Below, piece after piece: positions 33,877-48,693 of a stretch of DNA of 64,000 nucleotides. The stretch lies in contig ADNK01003302.1 in the NCBI GenBank assembly GCA_000320545.1, positions 1 through 64,000 of the forward strand, written 5' to 3'. How positions within the stretch are numbered: the stretch's first letter is position 1; each line of letters begins with the position of its first letter. The translations under genes and the position numbers were made by a program. This stretch comes from Bigelowiella natans CCMP2755. Taxonomy: Eukaryota > Cercozoa > Chlorarachniophyceae. The notes under the pieces were generated by a model. That model saw only the letters and a list, made by a program, of their open reading frames with translations. It was not told the origin of the DNA and did not search any database.

Positions 33877-34273
33877 TCTCAAGGAAGGACAGTTTTGACG
33901 ATTCGCGTTCAGTTGCTTGAACGGCATTCCCGAAAACTTCCTTAGAAAAAATACGGAAATTTTAAGTATGCGTCTTCATGAAATGGTTGTCGTATGTGAA
34001 AATAAGAATATTATGTTTGGAAATAATCGCAGGAAAACCCATTTCAAAGTGGAAAAATCCAATCGAAGTTCAAAATACGCCTGCAATACGAACAAATCGC
34101 GCGCACTCTCATTTGTAAGCTACAAGATTTGTATGTGAGGATTTAATCTTTATGAAATTCCTCTCATATCTCTCTTGGTGCGACTTGTATTTTCGATTAA
34201 TAATTGACTATCTTGGAGATTCATCTTTGCGCTCTGCTATGTCATAATCTGAGGCGAATATTAGACCCAGACA
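33877..34273. promoter_or_regulatory. Divergent promoter region, syntaxin-16 / RPN1
   Basis: A 397-bp AT-rich stretch separates two start codons pointing away from each other, so it must contain both promoters. No recognisable core element was found by eye. Confidence 0.45.
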
Positions 34274-37200
34274 ATGGCTGAGGTTCTTCATCCCTTTCAC
34301 TACCTCACACCCACGCACGCACGCATACAGACTGGTTGAAAATTTGGGAATAATTTAAATTATTGTGCAAAATTTCCTTCTCCACACCTTAAATGTATTA
34401 CGATGCACTAGTCTGCGCTAATGAGCTTTGAGACTCTGTCTGAACTACTGATCTGACCGAGTCTGTACAAGCGATGGAACTCTATGATGAAATGATGTTT
34501 CTCCTGCAAGAGTCTTGAATTATTTTCAAATATATCAGAAAAACGAGAAACTGGCCACCGTAGACCCTGTCCCGGCGGAGGAGGAGGCAAAAACGAAGGA
34601 AAAGAAGGAGATGGAAAAAATGAAGGAAGAGGATATGAAACCAAAAACTAAAGAAGATGAAGAAGAGGGAGACGAAATGGTCTGCATCTGTTTAAGATAC
34701 ACTCTTGTTAGATGGCTTACGTTTCCGTACATGTTGTGTGAAGTCTGAGGAAGATCGAAAGCTCAAGGAGACCCTGGAGCTACTCGTTAAGCAAGTCCAG
34801 AAAGATTTCGCTGCTGAAAAGGACGAAGCATTGCAGAAGTCAGCTATCGATAAATTGCGCGATCATGTTCGATCGTCTACAAGCTCGATGACTTCTGTAC
34901 CGAAGCCTCTCAAATTTCTGAGACCTCATTACAAGGAACTAAAAGAGTTCTTCGAAAGCATGAGGGCGGGTTCAAATAAGGTAGTAGAGTGTACGCAGAG
35001 TTTATATCAGAGTTTGTTTGACAAAGTTTTTGCAGAAACTTCTCGCCGATATTCTGTCGGTTCTCGCAATGACTATGGGAAAGCAGTCCCGTGAAAGCTT
35101 GAAGTACAAACTCATCGGCTCAGATGAACCTCTGGGCTCCTGGGGCCACGAGTATATTAGGTATAAAAAATACGTACAAATCGCTTGTTGCTTTCTTAAT
35201 GGGTCCTCTTTCACAGAAATCTCTCCGGTGAAATCGGTGTTGAGTACAACGAGCGTCTAGAGAAGGAAGAAAAGACTGAAGACCTGTAGGATTTCTTACA
35301 TATACATGTTGAAAAGTATCGAGTACGTTAATGTGTTCGATTCATTAGGATAAAGCTTGTTGACGAAATCATTCCATTCAATATGAAACACAATTCTGAA
35401 GCAGATGCTTGCGATCTTCTTATGGAGGTAGGTATTGTAGTATATATTTCCTGATCCAGCTTAAACTAGATATTTTCCAAGGTTTCAATGCTTGACAAGA
35501 TTCAAGAGTACGTGAACAAAGATAACCATGCCCGTGTCTGTCGATATCTTCTTTCTTGCTCGGATTACTTAAGCGATGAAGAAGAGATTACGAAGTTAAT
35601 GAAAATAGTTTCTACCGCTTACCGAAAATGCGGGCAGATGTGCGATAGTTTAAGAGTGGCAATAAAACTCAACGATCCAGCACTTGTGAAGGAAATTTTC
35701 GACGAAAGCAAAGGGTAAACTTCTAGTATGATTCTGTTTATTTCCCCTTTTAAATAAAATTTTCTGCAAAACCTTTAAAGGATTGAGAAAAGGCAACTTG
35801 CTTTTGTCATCGGGTCCGTAAAATATCCTATTGGAGAGTTCGAAGACGACGAAGAGGAGGAGGAACTCTTAGATATCATTGGCAACGTTCCGGTACGAAA
35901 TATTTTCCTAGATCTCGTCTGTCATCCAATTCTAATTTCTAGATCTATTAGTTGACCAAATTATATAATACGTTGGCGATGGAACTCGACGTCCAAGATG
36001 CTAAGACGCCAGAGGATATTTACAAATCGCACCTGGCTGACTCGGTAAGCAACCGACTGCAGCGTTCCAGACCAGCGAATGTCGATTCTGCTCGCAAAAA
36101 CCTTGCAGATTCATTTGTGAACGGATTCGTTAATGCTGGCTTCTCGAAAGACAAAGTTATAACCCCAAAAGGTGGCATACGCACTAGTTCACAACGAGAG
36201 AAGATCACATGATGGATTTTGTGGCTTAGGTTCGGACTGGGTTTTTAAGAACAAAGATCACGGGAAAATCAGCGCTGCAGCTTCCCTAGGAATGGTCTAC
36301 CTATGGGATACAGACGTTGGCGGCAACGAAATTGACAAATACAGCATGTCTAAGCAGAAGCAAGTGAAGGGCGGAGCTCTGTTGGGTATTGGTATCTGTT
36401 GTGCCGGTGTCACAGGTTCCATGTCGATGGCTCTCGCTCTTCTTTCAGACTACGTTGAAGAAAACGATGCGACGACAAAGACGATGGCAACGTTAGGATT
36501 GGGCATTGCTTACTGCGGAACTGGCAATGAGGAGGTTTCAGAGATTTTATTGAAGCTTGTGTCCCTAGAAAGCGAATCTATGGAGATTGCCTCAATTGCT
36601 AGTCTGGCTCTAGGGATGGTTTTCGCAGGGACTGCGAATGAGGAGATATCAGCTGCAATCTTAGACGTTTATCTCTTTGCTGATGAAAACCAATGCAAGG
36701 ATACCTCAGCAATTTACCTTTGCATCGGACTCGGTCTTCTATATCTCGGGCAAAGGGATACTTGTGAGCCAATCTTAGAGGCTACACAAGCCACTGAGAA
36801 CCCAATCTCGAAATATATGTCACTAACCATTGAAACATGCGCATATGCTGGCACCGGTAATGTTCTTTTGATCCAGAAGCTTCTAAAAGAAGCCAGTGAA
36901 CACATCGATGATGAAAAGATCAACAGGTAGTCTTCAGTATTGTCGCTCTGCTCACAAAAGTTGATTCAACAAATCTGTTATTAGGCATCAAGCAGTCGCA
37001 GTACTGGGACTGGCAATGGTGTCAATGGGGGAGGATTTGGGTAAAGAGATGATTGTGCGTTCGATGGATCACATCCTCCAGTATGCCGAAGTGAACGTTA
37101 CGCGTGCTGTTCCGCTGGCTTTGGCGTTACTAAACGTGTCCAATCCGGATGTATCGATCATGGATACTCTAAGTAAATTGACCCACGATGCCGACCAACA

Positions 37201-38151
37201 AGTAAGATTATTTTTATTAAAGAGACAAATTATCCCCATGGAAGATGATTGATCTCATAGGTGTCCCAAAATGCTGTTCTGGCTCTCGGAATCATTGGTG
37301 CTGGCACCAACAACTCAAGAATAGCTGGACTTTTGCGGCAGTTAAGTAGCTACTACTCAAGAGAACCAAATCACCTTTTTCTTGTTCGGATTGCTCAAGG
37401 TAAAAACTTAAAGTGGTTCACAATTTGAAGCAGCAGTAGCAGCAGGAGGCTTACATATGTTCTGCAATATTTATTCGTAGGTCTGCTGCACTTGGGCAAA
37501 GGGCTCTTAACCTTAGATCCTTTGTTGTCTGATGGATTGCTTCTATCCAAGTCGGCACTCGCGGGATTGTTAGTTGTCCTGCATTCAAGTCTCGATATGA
37601 AAAATAGTAATGAGCATTCATTGCAGATAAATATAGATAAATATTGACCCCTAATTCATATTTTCTTCAGCATTACTGGGGAAAAGACACTACATGCTTT
37701 ACTGTTTATCGTGCGGCATGCGCCCCAGGATGTTAATGACTGTAGATGAAAAACTTCAGCCCATCGCTGTAAAAGTTAGAGTGGGAACAGCTGTAGATAC
37801 AGCAGGGAAGGCAGGAAAGTACGGAATCTAATGAATTTAATATTTTGTATTTTAAATTTTGAGTTTATATATAAGGAAATTTTATGGAATATTTCTGTGT
37901 TCGGGCCAAAAAAATTAATTTATTGTACATTATAGACCAAAGACAATTACGGGATTCCAGACTCATAAAACTCCTGTTTTACTGGCCCATGGGGAAAGAG
38001 CGGAGCTTGCGACAGATTATTGTAAGTGAGAGATTGATAATTTTGTGTTCATATTTAACTAGAAACATTTGCAGATATTTCGATGACGAATGTTCTTGAG
38101 GGAGTCGTAATTGTGAAGAAGAATCCGGATGCAGTAGATGAAGAAGGCTGA
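34274..38151 (+). CDS. RPN1: 26S proteasome non-ATPase subunit Rpn1/PSMD2 (16 exons, 902 aa)
   Basis: Rpn1 is the largest base subunit of the 19S regulatory particle and docks ubiquitin receptors and Ubp6. Exons: 34274-34282, 34539-34679, 34750-34980, 35036-35160, 35217-35285, 35349-35427, 35482-35714, 35781-35892, 35952-36171, 36230-36926, 36985-37201, 37261-37399, 37481-37606, 37671-37818, 37936-38021, 38075-38151; every junction is GT-AG and in phase. Signatures: [57 protein letters not shown], proteasome/cyclosome repeats through exon 10, LAHGERAEL and a C-terminus ILEGFVILRKNP-like ([12 protein letters not shown]). The N-terminus is acidic and Lys-rich ([13 protein letters not shown]). 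Length is nearly that of human PSMD2 (908). The 3-codon first exon is inferred. Confidence 0.96.
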
Positions 38152-38977
38152 GTAAGCTGAATGTACCAGCCCTGTACGTCAAGCTGACGAGTAGCTTGTA
38201 GATGCAGAAGGAAAGGCATAGACATTAACATATTATGATATTGTTTCACGAAACATCTAGTATTGCGAAACATGACTCTTCGCACCACATTTTGTGTCTT
38301 ACAGGAGGCAGTCAAGCTTGCCTGTGTGTTATTTCATGAAACTATGTGTATGTATTTATGTGACTCCTGCTCAGCTAGTCAGTGCTGGGCATATCTATGG
38401 AATTTCAAAATAGTGATGTGAAAAATAAGAAATTATTGTTCTCATGTGACGTACACGCTTTGTGTGTCAATGGCGGAGAACAGTCGATCATCGCATCATG
38501 GAGTTAGAGAGCTATATTGCGGATGCTCTCACAGGCTAGCTACTTGCAGATTGCAGACGTGATTGGTGCATGCTAGCACGCGCTAGCGCGTGCAATGACA
38601 ACACGTTGCACTCATGATCATGAAAACATATAAACTTGACTAAAAGTATAGTCGCGCCGGAAGCTAGCGTACTAGCGTACAAGCTTCTTAGCAGACAACA
38701 TCTAGAGAACTTAGCTAGCTTAGCTAGTTAGCATGCGCATGCATGGTGCCGACAGTTGGTAAAGACATCTAGACATGCGTGTACAGACTCCACACATGTA
38801 CACACACACACACACACAAACGCATGCATGCATAGCGTGTATATACTATGCATGCATATTTACACAGCTGCCTTATTTAATAAATCCTTATGCTAGTATG
38901 TCACACTTATTATCCTGAAGTAATAATTTAACACAGAGTAAACTTCACATATCATTCATCATTCAGTCCAGTGATAT
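38152..38977. other. Convergent island between RPN1 and the spastizin-like gene
   Basis: No gene is supported. Between 38370 and 38860 there are many GCTAGC, TAGC and GCATGC palindromes (for example 38568-38590, 38705-38745 and 38820-38850). A single hAT-like terminus, CAGTGCTGGGCATATC, at 38380 has no partner in the gap. A short CA tract lies at 38800-38818. Confidence 0.6.
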
Positions 38978-41076
38978 TTATGTAATATTCATGCGCTTTT
39001 CGTAATCTTCATGATAGGAGTTGCAGCGAGCCTTGAGCTTGTCGATGAATTTCTTCTTGCGGTTTTCAAATTTGAATTCTCCACCCTTGCAAATCTCGCA
39101 TGATACCCGCTTGGCTAGCTCCATTTCATCTTCTTTCATTAGCCTATCGACCAACCGAGATGCAGCTTCCGTCTCAAGAAGGTCCTGCATGTTGAACCTC
39201 ACCCTACAAATCTTGTAAAGGAGCATATTTGTGTCTACTAAATCACCTTCATCTATAACTTTTCTCTCCATTTTGCTACTTAACGACGACTGTATATCTC
39301 CATCCTCTTTCTTCCTGTCATAGAACGCCAACGTCCGATATCGCCGGTACCTCTGTTTGATCCGCTCATCGACCTTAGCAATGCCCTCCCCCTTTTTCCT
39401 GCTAAATGTTCTACTGCTACTTAGACAACGGTCTTTGAAGAAGTCCAGCAAGCTGCGTATGAGGTGGATGACAACCAGCTTATGCTGTTGCGACGCTAGC
39501 TTCACCGAGAGCTCATCGCAGCAGTCAAGCACGGCCTCTTTGGTCTGTGTTCGAAGATCAGGTTCCTTCAGGCACCATTCGAAACATCGGAATCCAACGT
39601 CCTTGCCGAGAAACTCACACTTCAGCGTTAGAACCTTCTTCCCAAACTTCAAAATCCTAAGCATCGGATCGTCGCCTCCTCCGCGTTCTTGCCGACGATA
39701 ACCCGCGAAAAGCGGTGTTTCGAGTAGCTTCGTTAGAGTTTCAATTCTACTCTGGTCAAGTAATGCCTCGAGTATGTCGTTCGGAGATGCGTAGTGCTTG
39801 AGAAGCGGGCCCTATAAAAGCCATAGTTTTTTTGCATACGTCCAAAAAAGGCAGCAAAATAAAAGGGAAAATAGATGAAGGGAACACAAAGAAAAGCAAT
39901 GAGGACAAACACGTTCAAGCACTTGGTAAAAGGAGAGATCATTCGTCCTCAATCATATTCACCAAAATGTAGTTTCGTATCTATTTCACTTGCTGCTACT
40001 ACTACTTTCACCACCAAGCGTGCATTGATACCTGCAGATCCTCTGGCAATGCAATCAGCATTCTTGAAGCCACAGTAACACGATCGAACCAGCGCTTTTC
40101 CGCACCGACCAGTTTACATTTCCTCTTAAAGAAACGTTCAAGGTATTGGACAACGATATGCACAGCGTGGGTAGACTCTAATTGCATGAGGAGCTTCTGC
40201 GCTACTTTAAACTTTCGAGTGTCGTCGAGGTCCTGTAGTTTTTTTATGGCTCGAATACGGTCTCTTGTTGGGGATCCTTTCCGAAGCAACCTTGCTATAT
40301 CAGCTGCAGAACGAGCGTCGAGGAGGGTTGTCTCAAGCTCCAAGATCATAGTTTTATTATTATGTGGGTTGGTAGCGAAGAGGTGGAAGATCTTCTCCGC
40401 TATTACAACCTGGCGACAAGGTATGATAGTTTCGATCACGTGCTTAAGATCTTTCTCACAATTGCTTTCCAAGGCACGCCAGTCCTGTAATAAGATTCCT
40501 AACTCAGAGCTACCACCTCCTAGTCCTCCTCCCCGCTCTCTCACATCGTTTCGGAGTGCTTCTACAAGTTGCTGGTAGTAGAGACAAATCCTGTACTTGC
40601 GCCTTACTCGTCGAATGAGCATCTCATTTACAGCAGCAGGTAGACCAGCTGCAGCAGTAGTAGTACCGATCTTACAATCATCTCTTCTGGTGTTGCCGTT
40701 ATTCATAGTGTCATCATCACCATCGTAGTTGATACTCGTACCAGCAGCATCAGGCTGCTGGTTCCTTTTTGACATTATCGTCGTCTGATCATCACCACTA
40801 TTCTTGACTGTGTTGTAACTGCTTCTACTACTGCTACTACTTTTATCCATCATAGCGTCGAGATCCGCTAGAAGGTTGAATAACACCTTTTCGTTGATAC
40901 ACAACAACACGTACACTATATATATTCGTTGTGTTTACCATAAACAAAACTCGCGTTAACGCAAGAATGAATTCGTCTTTAAAGGATAGGCAGCACGCTA
41001 TAGCATTATGACTCACAAAATCATGTAAGATCATTCTAACCGTTTGCTGTTTGAGCAGCATGATAGCGTGCACACA

Positions 41077-41137
<61 letters not shown>

Positions 41138-43648
41138 ACACACACACAAATACAGACCACACACCAGAGACTACAAATAGAGCAGGAGAGCACTCATTTG
41201 AATAATATCCTTTTCACACATGTTCAGCATTCAGAAGTAATCACAGCATCTCCACCCACATGGCCGCCTTTCCTCTGTTTGTTACCTGCAAGCACATCTT
41301 AGCGTCGGGCCAAAACTTGATATAGCTGAGACAAAGAACCGCTGCACGTTGAGCGTCCTTCAGTCGCAAGATACACCTCATTCGAAACTCTTCCACTTTT
41401 CGGTACTCATCATCGCTCTTTTTCTGGTCCTTTTCTCGACCATCAAGGAATGACGATGTATTCGTAGCTGCTGCTGCTGTTGGTGTTGCTGCCGATGGCA
41501 TTGACAAGTGTTGTCGCTGCCTTTGAGATGACAAAAATGATTGCTTCGGAGGAGGGAGAGGAGGGTTTGGGATGAGGGGGATAATTCGGCTAAGGAGTTC
41601 CTGCACTATAGATTGCGCTCTTGGGGAAGATAGATCCAGGTATCTGTATAGGAAGAAGAGAAGATAAACAGTCAGCAATGATGATAGATCACAAGCAGGA
41701 GGAAGAGAAGAAAATCGGAGAGCAGACGTAACAAAAACACTACTTGCAGCAGTGAGAACAAATTAACCTTTCCGCAATACGAAGGGCCTTCACAAGGCGA
41801 CTTAGCAGCCTGCTGTTGCTACTGTTTCTCTCCCCCCGTGGCGGTGATGATGATGACGACGATGATGTCACGTTGGTGGTGGTGGTGGTGGTGGTGCCAA
41901 GATGACGTTGTCGTATTCCATCAGTTGTCTGAGCAAGACTAAGGGGTAGGCGGTTGCTGCTGCTACTGCTGCTGCCCTTTGGTTTATTCTTCTCCTGATG
42001 TTCTCTCTCTCCTCCTACTTCTATACCATTCTGCTGCTGCTCGATTGTAGTAGCAGTAGTAGTAGTACTACTAGTAGTGGTAGTTGATTTGCTGAGAAAT
42101 CTTAGGAGAATGTTCTCATACACTTTACCATCGCCTTTTACAGTTTCTTCGCGGAATCCCTCAAGGTAGCCGGCACGCATCATCGTTCTTAGTTCTTCTG
42201 CATCATCCAGTATATGAAGCGCGTTGAGGTACGTGGACACCCGCCATGACATCCATCGATGGAAAGCTGGTAAAAATGATGCTGTCTTTACAGCTTGTTC
42301 ACCTACCGCTCGCATCTGATCGATATCTTGACCGGATGATGCAGCTGGTAGTGCTTGCCGTACACATAACAAAGGAAGGAGCACCCGCTGGGCTAATGCG
42401 CCAACCCGACGAATCACATCTGGAGAGGGGCGGCTTGTGTCGCGGCGGAGGAGAACATGCTCATATGGATGGGTGGTACGATAGTGATGATGATAATGCT
42501 GCCCGTGCCGATAACTACTATTCTCATCGTCGCCACTGCCATCTTCGGTAGTATTACCGTCGTCGTCATCATTAACTCTGCTTTGCTCTTCCCCTTGATC
42601 TTCTTCACCTTCATTTCCTACTCTCCTCCTCCTCCTATCATAGTTAAAGTGAATTCCATTGTTGTTGCTTTCATCATCATCGTACTTATAGTCGTAATAT
42701 CTACTACTGTCGCTTCTCCCCCCTTGGCTAGCCTCTTCAAACGGCACACCGACTGCATCAGGAGGAGGAGGAGATCCCCGCCCAAATGCATCGTTCTCAT
42801 AGCCATAGTTGAAGTCCCAGCTTGGCGAAAGGAGAAAGTCATTATGCTGCTGCTGCTTTTGGTGCTTTAATACAAGGGAGGAGGAGGAGGATCTTGTTGC
42901 CTTTGGTGATGCTAATGATGGTGATGATGATGATAATGGTGGTGGTGGCGGTTGTAGCTGCTGCATGGGTATCGGCGCTTGAATCCCCTCAGCAACTCTT
43001 GCTAAATACTCCAAGATCTTGTAGTAGCTGCCCCCCCCCTGCCTACCCGGCCGCTGGTATTGGCGAGTGTTTTCACCGCCGTCGCCATGATGATCTGGGC
43101 TGCTACTGCCCCCTTCTTCTTCTTTTTCGTCTTCTTTGTCGTTGTCTAAGCAATAACGTTCGTATTCTCTCAAGTACTGCAACCTCATCGTGCCATTCCA
43201 ACCACCAGTGCTGCTGCTGCTGCTACTTTCTTCATTATTCTTGGTGACAAAGCCAGCAGCTCCACGAACAATATTCCGTGATGATTTCATATCAGATGCT
43301 GATGAGAATGATGACGACGATAACGTTCTTGTCCCTGTTGTTGTTCCTGTCCCTCCCCCCCCCGCGGAATCTCCTAAGCCATTGTTCCCGCTTCCATTTG
43401 CACCGCCACCTCCTCCCCCCCCCCCTCCATACTGGCGAATCCAATGAAGGAGAGCGTTAGGAGCAATTCCAGCATGATGATGATGACTGCTGCTCTTGGA
43501 ACCGCTCTTAAGGGTCGGGTTACTGCGGCTTGTAAGTACTCCAGTTGTTGTCGCAGTTGTTGTCGCAGTAGTAACAGCAGCTGTAGGCCCATTCCTTTAT
43601 ACGACATAGTAGTAGTAGTAGTAGTAGTAGTAGTAGCGGTGGTGGTGG

Positions 43649-43689
<41 letters not shown>

Positions 43690-45567
43690 TCGTGAATATA
43701 CTAAATCATGTTGGTTGTTGTTCACACAGAGGAAAAGAGCAATTAAAAGAGGGTAGTAGTAGTAGAAAAGAGAATTATCAACGATAATAGGTTTGGATTT
43801 TCTTCTAAAAAATAAGAATCACCAAGGATATGATTAGGCTTCTCTCTGCAAACACCTGTCGTCTCACTCTATAATACTACTACTCTCTCATCATCAATTA
43901 TTCAGAAACGCGTGCATCACGAAACCATCATCATCATCATCATCTCTTGTTCCATTGTTGTCTTCTTCGTTCCCTCGCTGCTATTTTACCCGTTTCTAGC
44001 AATGTGGTAGTCAGCAAATTGAGAGATTATATCGAATGCAGGCCTCGCTCCATGATCAATAATTGGAAGTAACAGCGTGGAGGCGCGGTTATGATGAAGA
44101 AACTTCTGTGCTGATGGTGCCTCCCTGCCCTTATCATCATCCTCTGATTTCTCCTTTGCTCTTTTCTTCTTATCCCCTGTATAACTACTAGTAGATACCT
44201 CAGTTTGCAGCGGCCGCATGCTCAGCAACCTGTTGGTGAGTGCGAGATAAAACTCGTAAAGGCGCTGTTCACGGTCGTAAGCGGTTATTGCAATGCTTGT
44301 CTTGCTGAGATATTTCTTAGCAAACTCCAGGATTTGCCGATATATGGTGGCAGAGAATCGATGTCGGAAGGTCACAGCAAGGTCAATTGCAAAGAAAAAA
44401 CCTTGTAAAGGTGGGCTGCTCATAGACGACGAGGAGGAGGAGGGCGATGACGACGACTGTGGTGATGAACCACTTGCAATCTCTTCTTCACCTTCCTCCC
44501 CTCCTCTTCCCTCTTCTCTACCCGCTCCTCCTCCTCCCTTGTTCTCCTCATGAGCCTCATTGTTTGCAAACTCAAGGATGAGATCTTTTATGCCTTTCAC
44601 CAGCAGGTTCTTATTTCCATTTTCTATTCTCCCCTTCTTCTTCCTCCTAGATCTCTCGTTGTTCCTCTCTCCATTATTATTATTATTATTTCTTCTAGTG
44701 CTGAAAGGTATGCTCTTCTCATCATTATCGAAGTCTTCGTCATTATCATAACCACCACTATACTTAAAACCGTTATAATCATCCTTAGAATTGTATTGGG
44801 TACTTTTTATCACGAGTTCACTAAGTTTTGACCAGCATTGTGCCTCTTTTATCAGTTTTTGGTGCTCATCTCCTGGTGGCCTGCGGTCTGTAAAGAGCTT
44901 TCCAATCTCGCGTAGCCTATTGAGCCTTAAGAATCGTGCAGAAATGACCTCGAGAGGAGCCACCATTAGCTTGAGCGTTGCCGTTTTGTCATCAAGATTC
45001 CGAATCACACTCAACCGCCAAAGTCCCTCCTTCACATGTGCCTCGAGTGCAAGGAGACGGGTCATCATCTCGGGGCTAGGCAAATTCGCATTATTTCTTT
45101 TCTTCTTCTTGTTGTTGTTCTTTTTTTTCCTTCTTTTCTCCTCGTTTTCAGTCGTACCAGCCCCAGCGTTAGCTGAAGCGGCAGTAGCAGCAGTAGAACG
45201 ATGATGTGAATTTGTTTGCGGGGTAAAGCTGCTGCTGCTGCTATCTGCTGCTGTGTCTGCTGGTCTGCGCTCACTGTCGCTTGCTGCTGCCTCAATCTGG
45301 AGATTTAGCTTTGAAATAACTCGATGCAAATGTGTTAGAATGACCTCGCAGTCGTTCAGACTAACCACAAATTCTGCCTCCTCGCCGTCTTTAAGCTCAT
45401 GGTAAGAAGTCTTGAAAGGAGAAGATGATGACGGCATCGACGATGACGATGACGAAACTCCCGCGCTGCCACTTCTCGGACCCTGGGGATTATGAGATTA
45501 TTGTTATTATTATTTGCTGAGACTTCATGGTGGATCGATGATGACTGTTTACTGCTGCAGGTTGCAT

Positions 45568-45600
<33 letters not shown>

Positions 45601-45609
45601 CAATGACGT

Positions 45610-45645
<36 letters not shown>

Positions 45646-47209
45646 TTCAATGTACTTGGGTCATGCGGCTAAACATAATTATTATCCATACGTCGTTTTT
45701 ACAATTATACCCATGCATTAAAATTATTTAGTTAACATGTTCCTCACAAGAATAAAATATCCAACAGTCAATATGATCACGTTGTCAATCATATCCATCA
45801 TCGCGTCATCATCATCATCATCGTCGTCGTCGTTCAATTTGTTATTACCCCTGTAGCATTAGCTGCAACGACATCAGCCGCTGCGGCAGCAGCCGATGCC
45901 GATGTATTCTTCTCCGATCGATTGATATCTGCTGTGGTGATGAAGAGCAAACAGAAAAGCTTCTCCACCGTAAGTACCTTGATCTCCATCTGTGACATCT
46001 GCAGAATATACCTTTCAGCCTTCTGCCAAACACTTTCAACCACAGATGAGGCAGCCTTGTGATCATCATCATTATCATCATCCACATTATTATATTTGCT
46101 CCTTTCTCCTCCCACTTCTTTCTGTTTCAGAGCAACATCGTTCTCCTCCTCGTCGTCTTTTTCCTCCACAACCCTTGTCAGCACTCCACGTATTGCAAAA
46201 TATGCACGTAGAAGGTCCAGATCATGAGCACATTCCCTCCCACATCCTGCCCATGCGTGTCGATGATTATGCAGTAACGTTAATAGTGCATCCGGGTCAA
46301 GCCCAGGATCAGGTAGATAGTCTCTCAGAGCACACAGAATTGAGTCCTTGCGTAACGATTTCAGAATCTTGCTGCGTTGTTCCTCTTCCCTTCCTTCCCT
46401 ACCTCTTCCTCTCCCCCCACCACCTCCTCCTCTCCCTGTCCCTCCCCCGCCTCCTCCTCCTCCTCCTCCTCCTCCCCCTCCTCTTCCTCCTCCTCCTCCC
46501 CCCCCGTCAATACCACGTGTTTGCTTGGAGAGCACATAGTGTACTAATCGAACGTAGAATGCCAACCGATTGCACCAGCGGGTGATACGAGGTTCCCCAC
46601 ATTCTTCTTCTTCTGATAAATGATGATGATGATGATGATTTCCTATGTTGCTGCTTACGTTTGATGTTTTTGTTGATGATGACGACGACGACGATGAGAA
46701 GTGTTTGGCATTCTTCTTCCTCGCCCCTTTACCTTCTTCTTGGCTTCTACCAGCAGCAGGTGTAGAAGTAGTAGTAGCGATTGTTGAGGAGCCATCGTCG
46801 AGGTCTGCCCCGTTAGTCCATAGATTCGAGATGAGTGCGTGTTTGGTGGTAAAATTGGTGGTGTTGTCCCATGCCAGCAAGATGGCTAAGGCACGCAGTT
46901 GTGGAAACGGCCGCAGCAACAACTTTGCGCGATTCCAATGTAAGTCGCGCGCTGCTTCAAGTGCAGCTCTGAGGGGAAACTGGAACATGTGTGTCTTGAC
47001 AGTTCTACAATATCGTGTGTATTCGCACCAGAAGCTGGCAAGACAGCGATTTCGTACTTCCTGCTTCATCATTGCCTCTACCTTTCCCTGCTGCTGCTGC
47101 TCTTCTAGTCTCGACGATGAATCATCACCTGCTATCTTGAGCTTCTCCACCGCGTCGATCGCATTGCTATAGTCAGTGAAACACTGTGGCACACCGCCTA
47201 ATCCTACAT

Positions 47210-47241
<32 letters not shown>

Positions 47242-47916
47242 TTCCCCCGCATGATACCACTACTACTACTACTGCTAGCACTTCGTCCCTGAATTTCGAG
47301 CAACATCTTGTTTTCGAGGGCACAAAATCGCCTAAGATGATACTCATGGCTTGTATCTTTGCCAGTGAGGAGAGCAGAGTACACAGCACACCGCATCTTT
47401 AGAGTGCGTTGGTACCGATTGACGACGCTTTCAGCCCTCAAATCGTCGAGATCGCGCGAAGGACCTGGCTGCTTTGGCTTGCGAGGTTTGAATCTATCAC
47501 GGAACAGACGTGAAACTTTCTCCTCTAGGTTTTCATGCTTTCTCTCGTGGATACATGCCGCAAACGCTTGAAAGATGCGGTCAATGGCCTCACTCCTCCG
47601 CGGTTTCGTGTATACTTGTGATACTAGCACTCTCAGCGCCTCGCAGGCCTGAGAGAATTCATTCTCTCGAAGAAATAGCATCTCACCGATAATAGCACTG
47701 TAAAATTCGGCCAATTCCAACGCCCCAGATTCTCCAGTTGAGTAGTTGGTGAGCCTATAGCGGGTACTACTACTACTACGATGTCCACTACCAACGACTT
47801 GGAAAACAGAGGAAAGACGATGATGATGGGTGAGTCCTCCTCCTCCTCCTCCTCCTCCTCCTCCTCCTCCTCTTCCACTGTTGTTGCTGCTACTGCTTGT
47901 AGTATTATTATTTGTG

Positions 47917-47949
<33 letters not shown>

Positions 47950-48650
47950 ATATTCCCAGTCGTAGATGCTGCTGGGATGCCGGTATTATCATTGCCACTC
48001 CTATTACTATTACTATTACTACTACTGCCGTGTTTACCACCACCACGACGACGATCTACTACATTAGCTCCAGCAACACCACCTCTTTTACCACCTGCAG
48101 AGATTATTGCAGGATCGTGGCCTCTTCTTCCTCCTCCTCCACCTCCTCCTCCTCCTCCTCCTCCTCCTCCCCTACTACTGCTGCTACTATTACTACTGCT
48201 GCTGCTGCTACTACTACTCCCAAGATGACGACGATGGCGAGCAGTAACATGGCTGCTAGCAGACCTAGCACCAGAGGCCAACGAAGTATTCTTATTATCA
48301 TTATCACTGTGGGGGATAGTACTAATGTCGTTGTTTGGTGATGAAGAGGAATCGAATCCTCCTGCAGTGTTATTCATCGCACCGCCTCCTCCTCCTGACT
48401 TTCTGTCCTCCTCCACCTCCTGCTCACATATAATATCCGTCTCAATCTTCTCAGCACGCACTTGCAGCTCCGCCAGAAGCGCACATATCTCATGACCCAC
48501 AGACGGGACTTTTCGAATAACCCTTCGTATGGCTCGTATAGTATCTTCAGAGTCTACGATCGATTTCACATCGTTAATCACGCCTACGCCTCCTTTGGGG
48601 ATTCGTCTCCCTTTTCCGTCGCTGGTTGAAGGCCAATGGTACTATGTAAA

Positions 48651-48693
<43 letters not shown>

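Noticed and set aside
38380-38395. hAT-like terminus CAGTGCTGGGCATATC
   Set aside because: No inverted partner or 8-bp duplication was found nearby, so no element can be defined.
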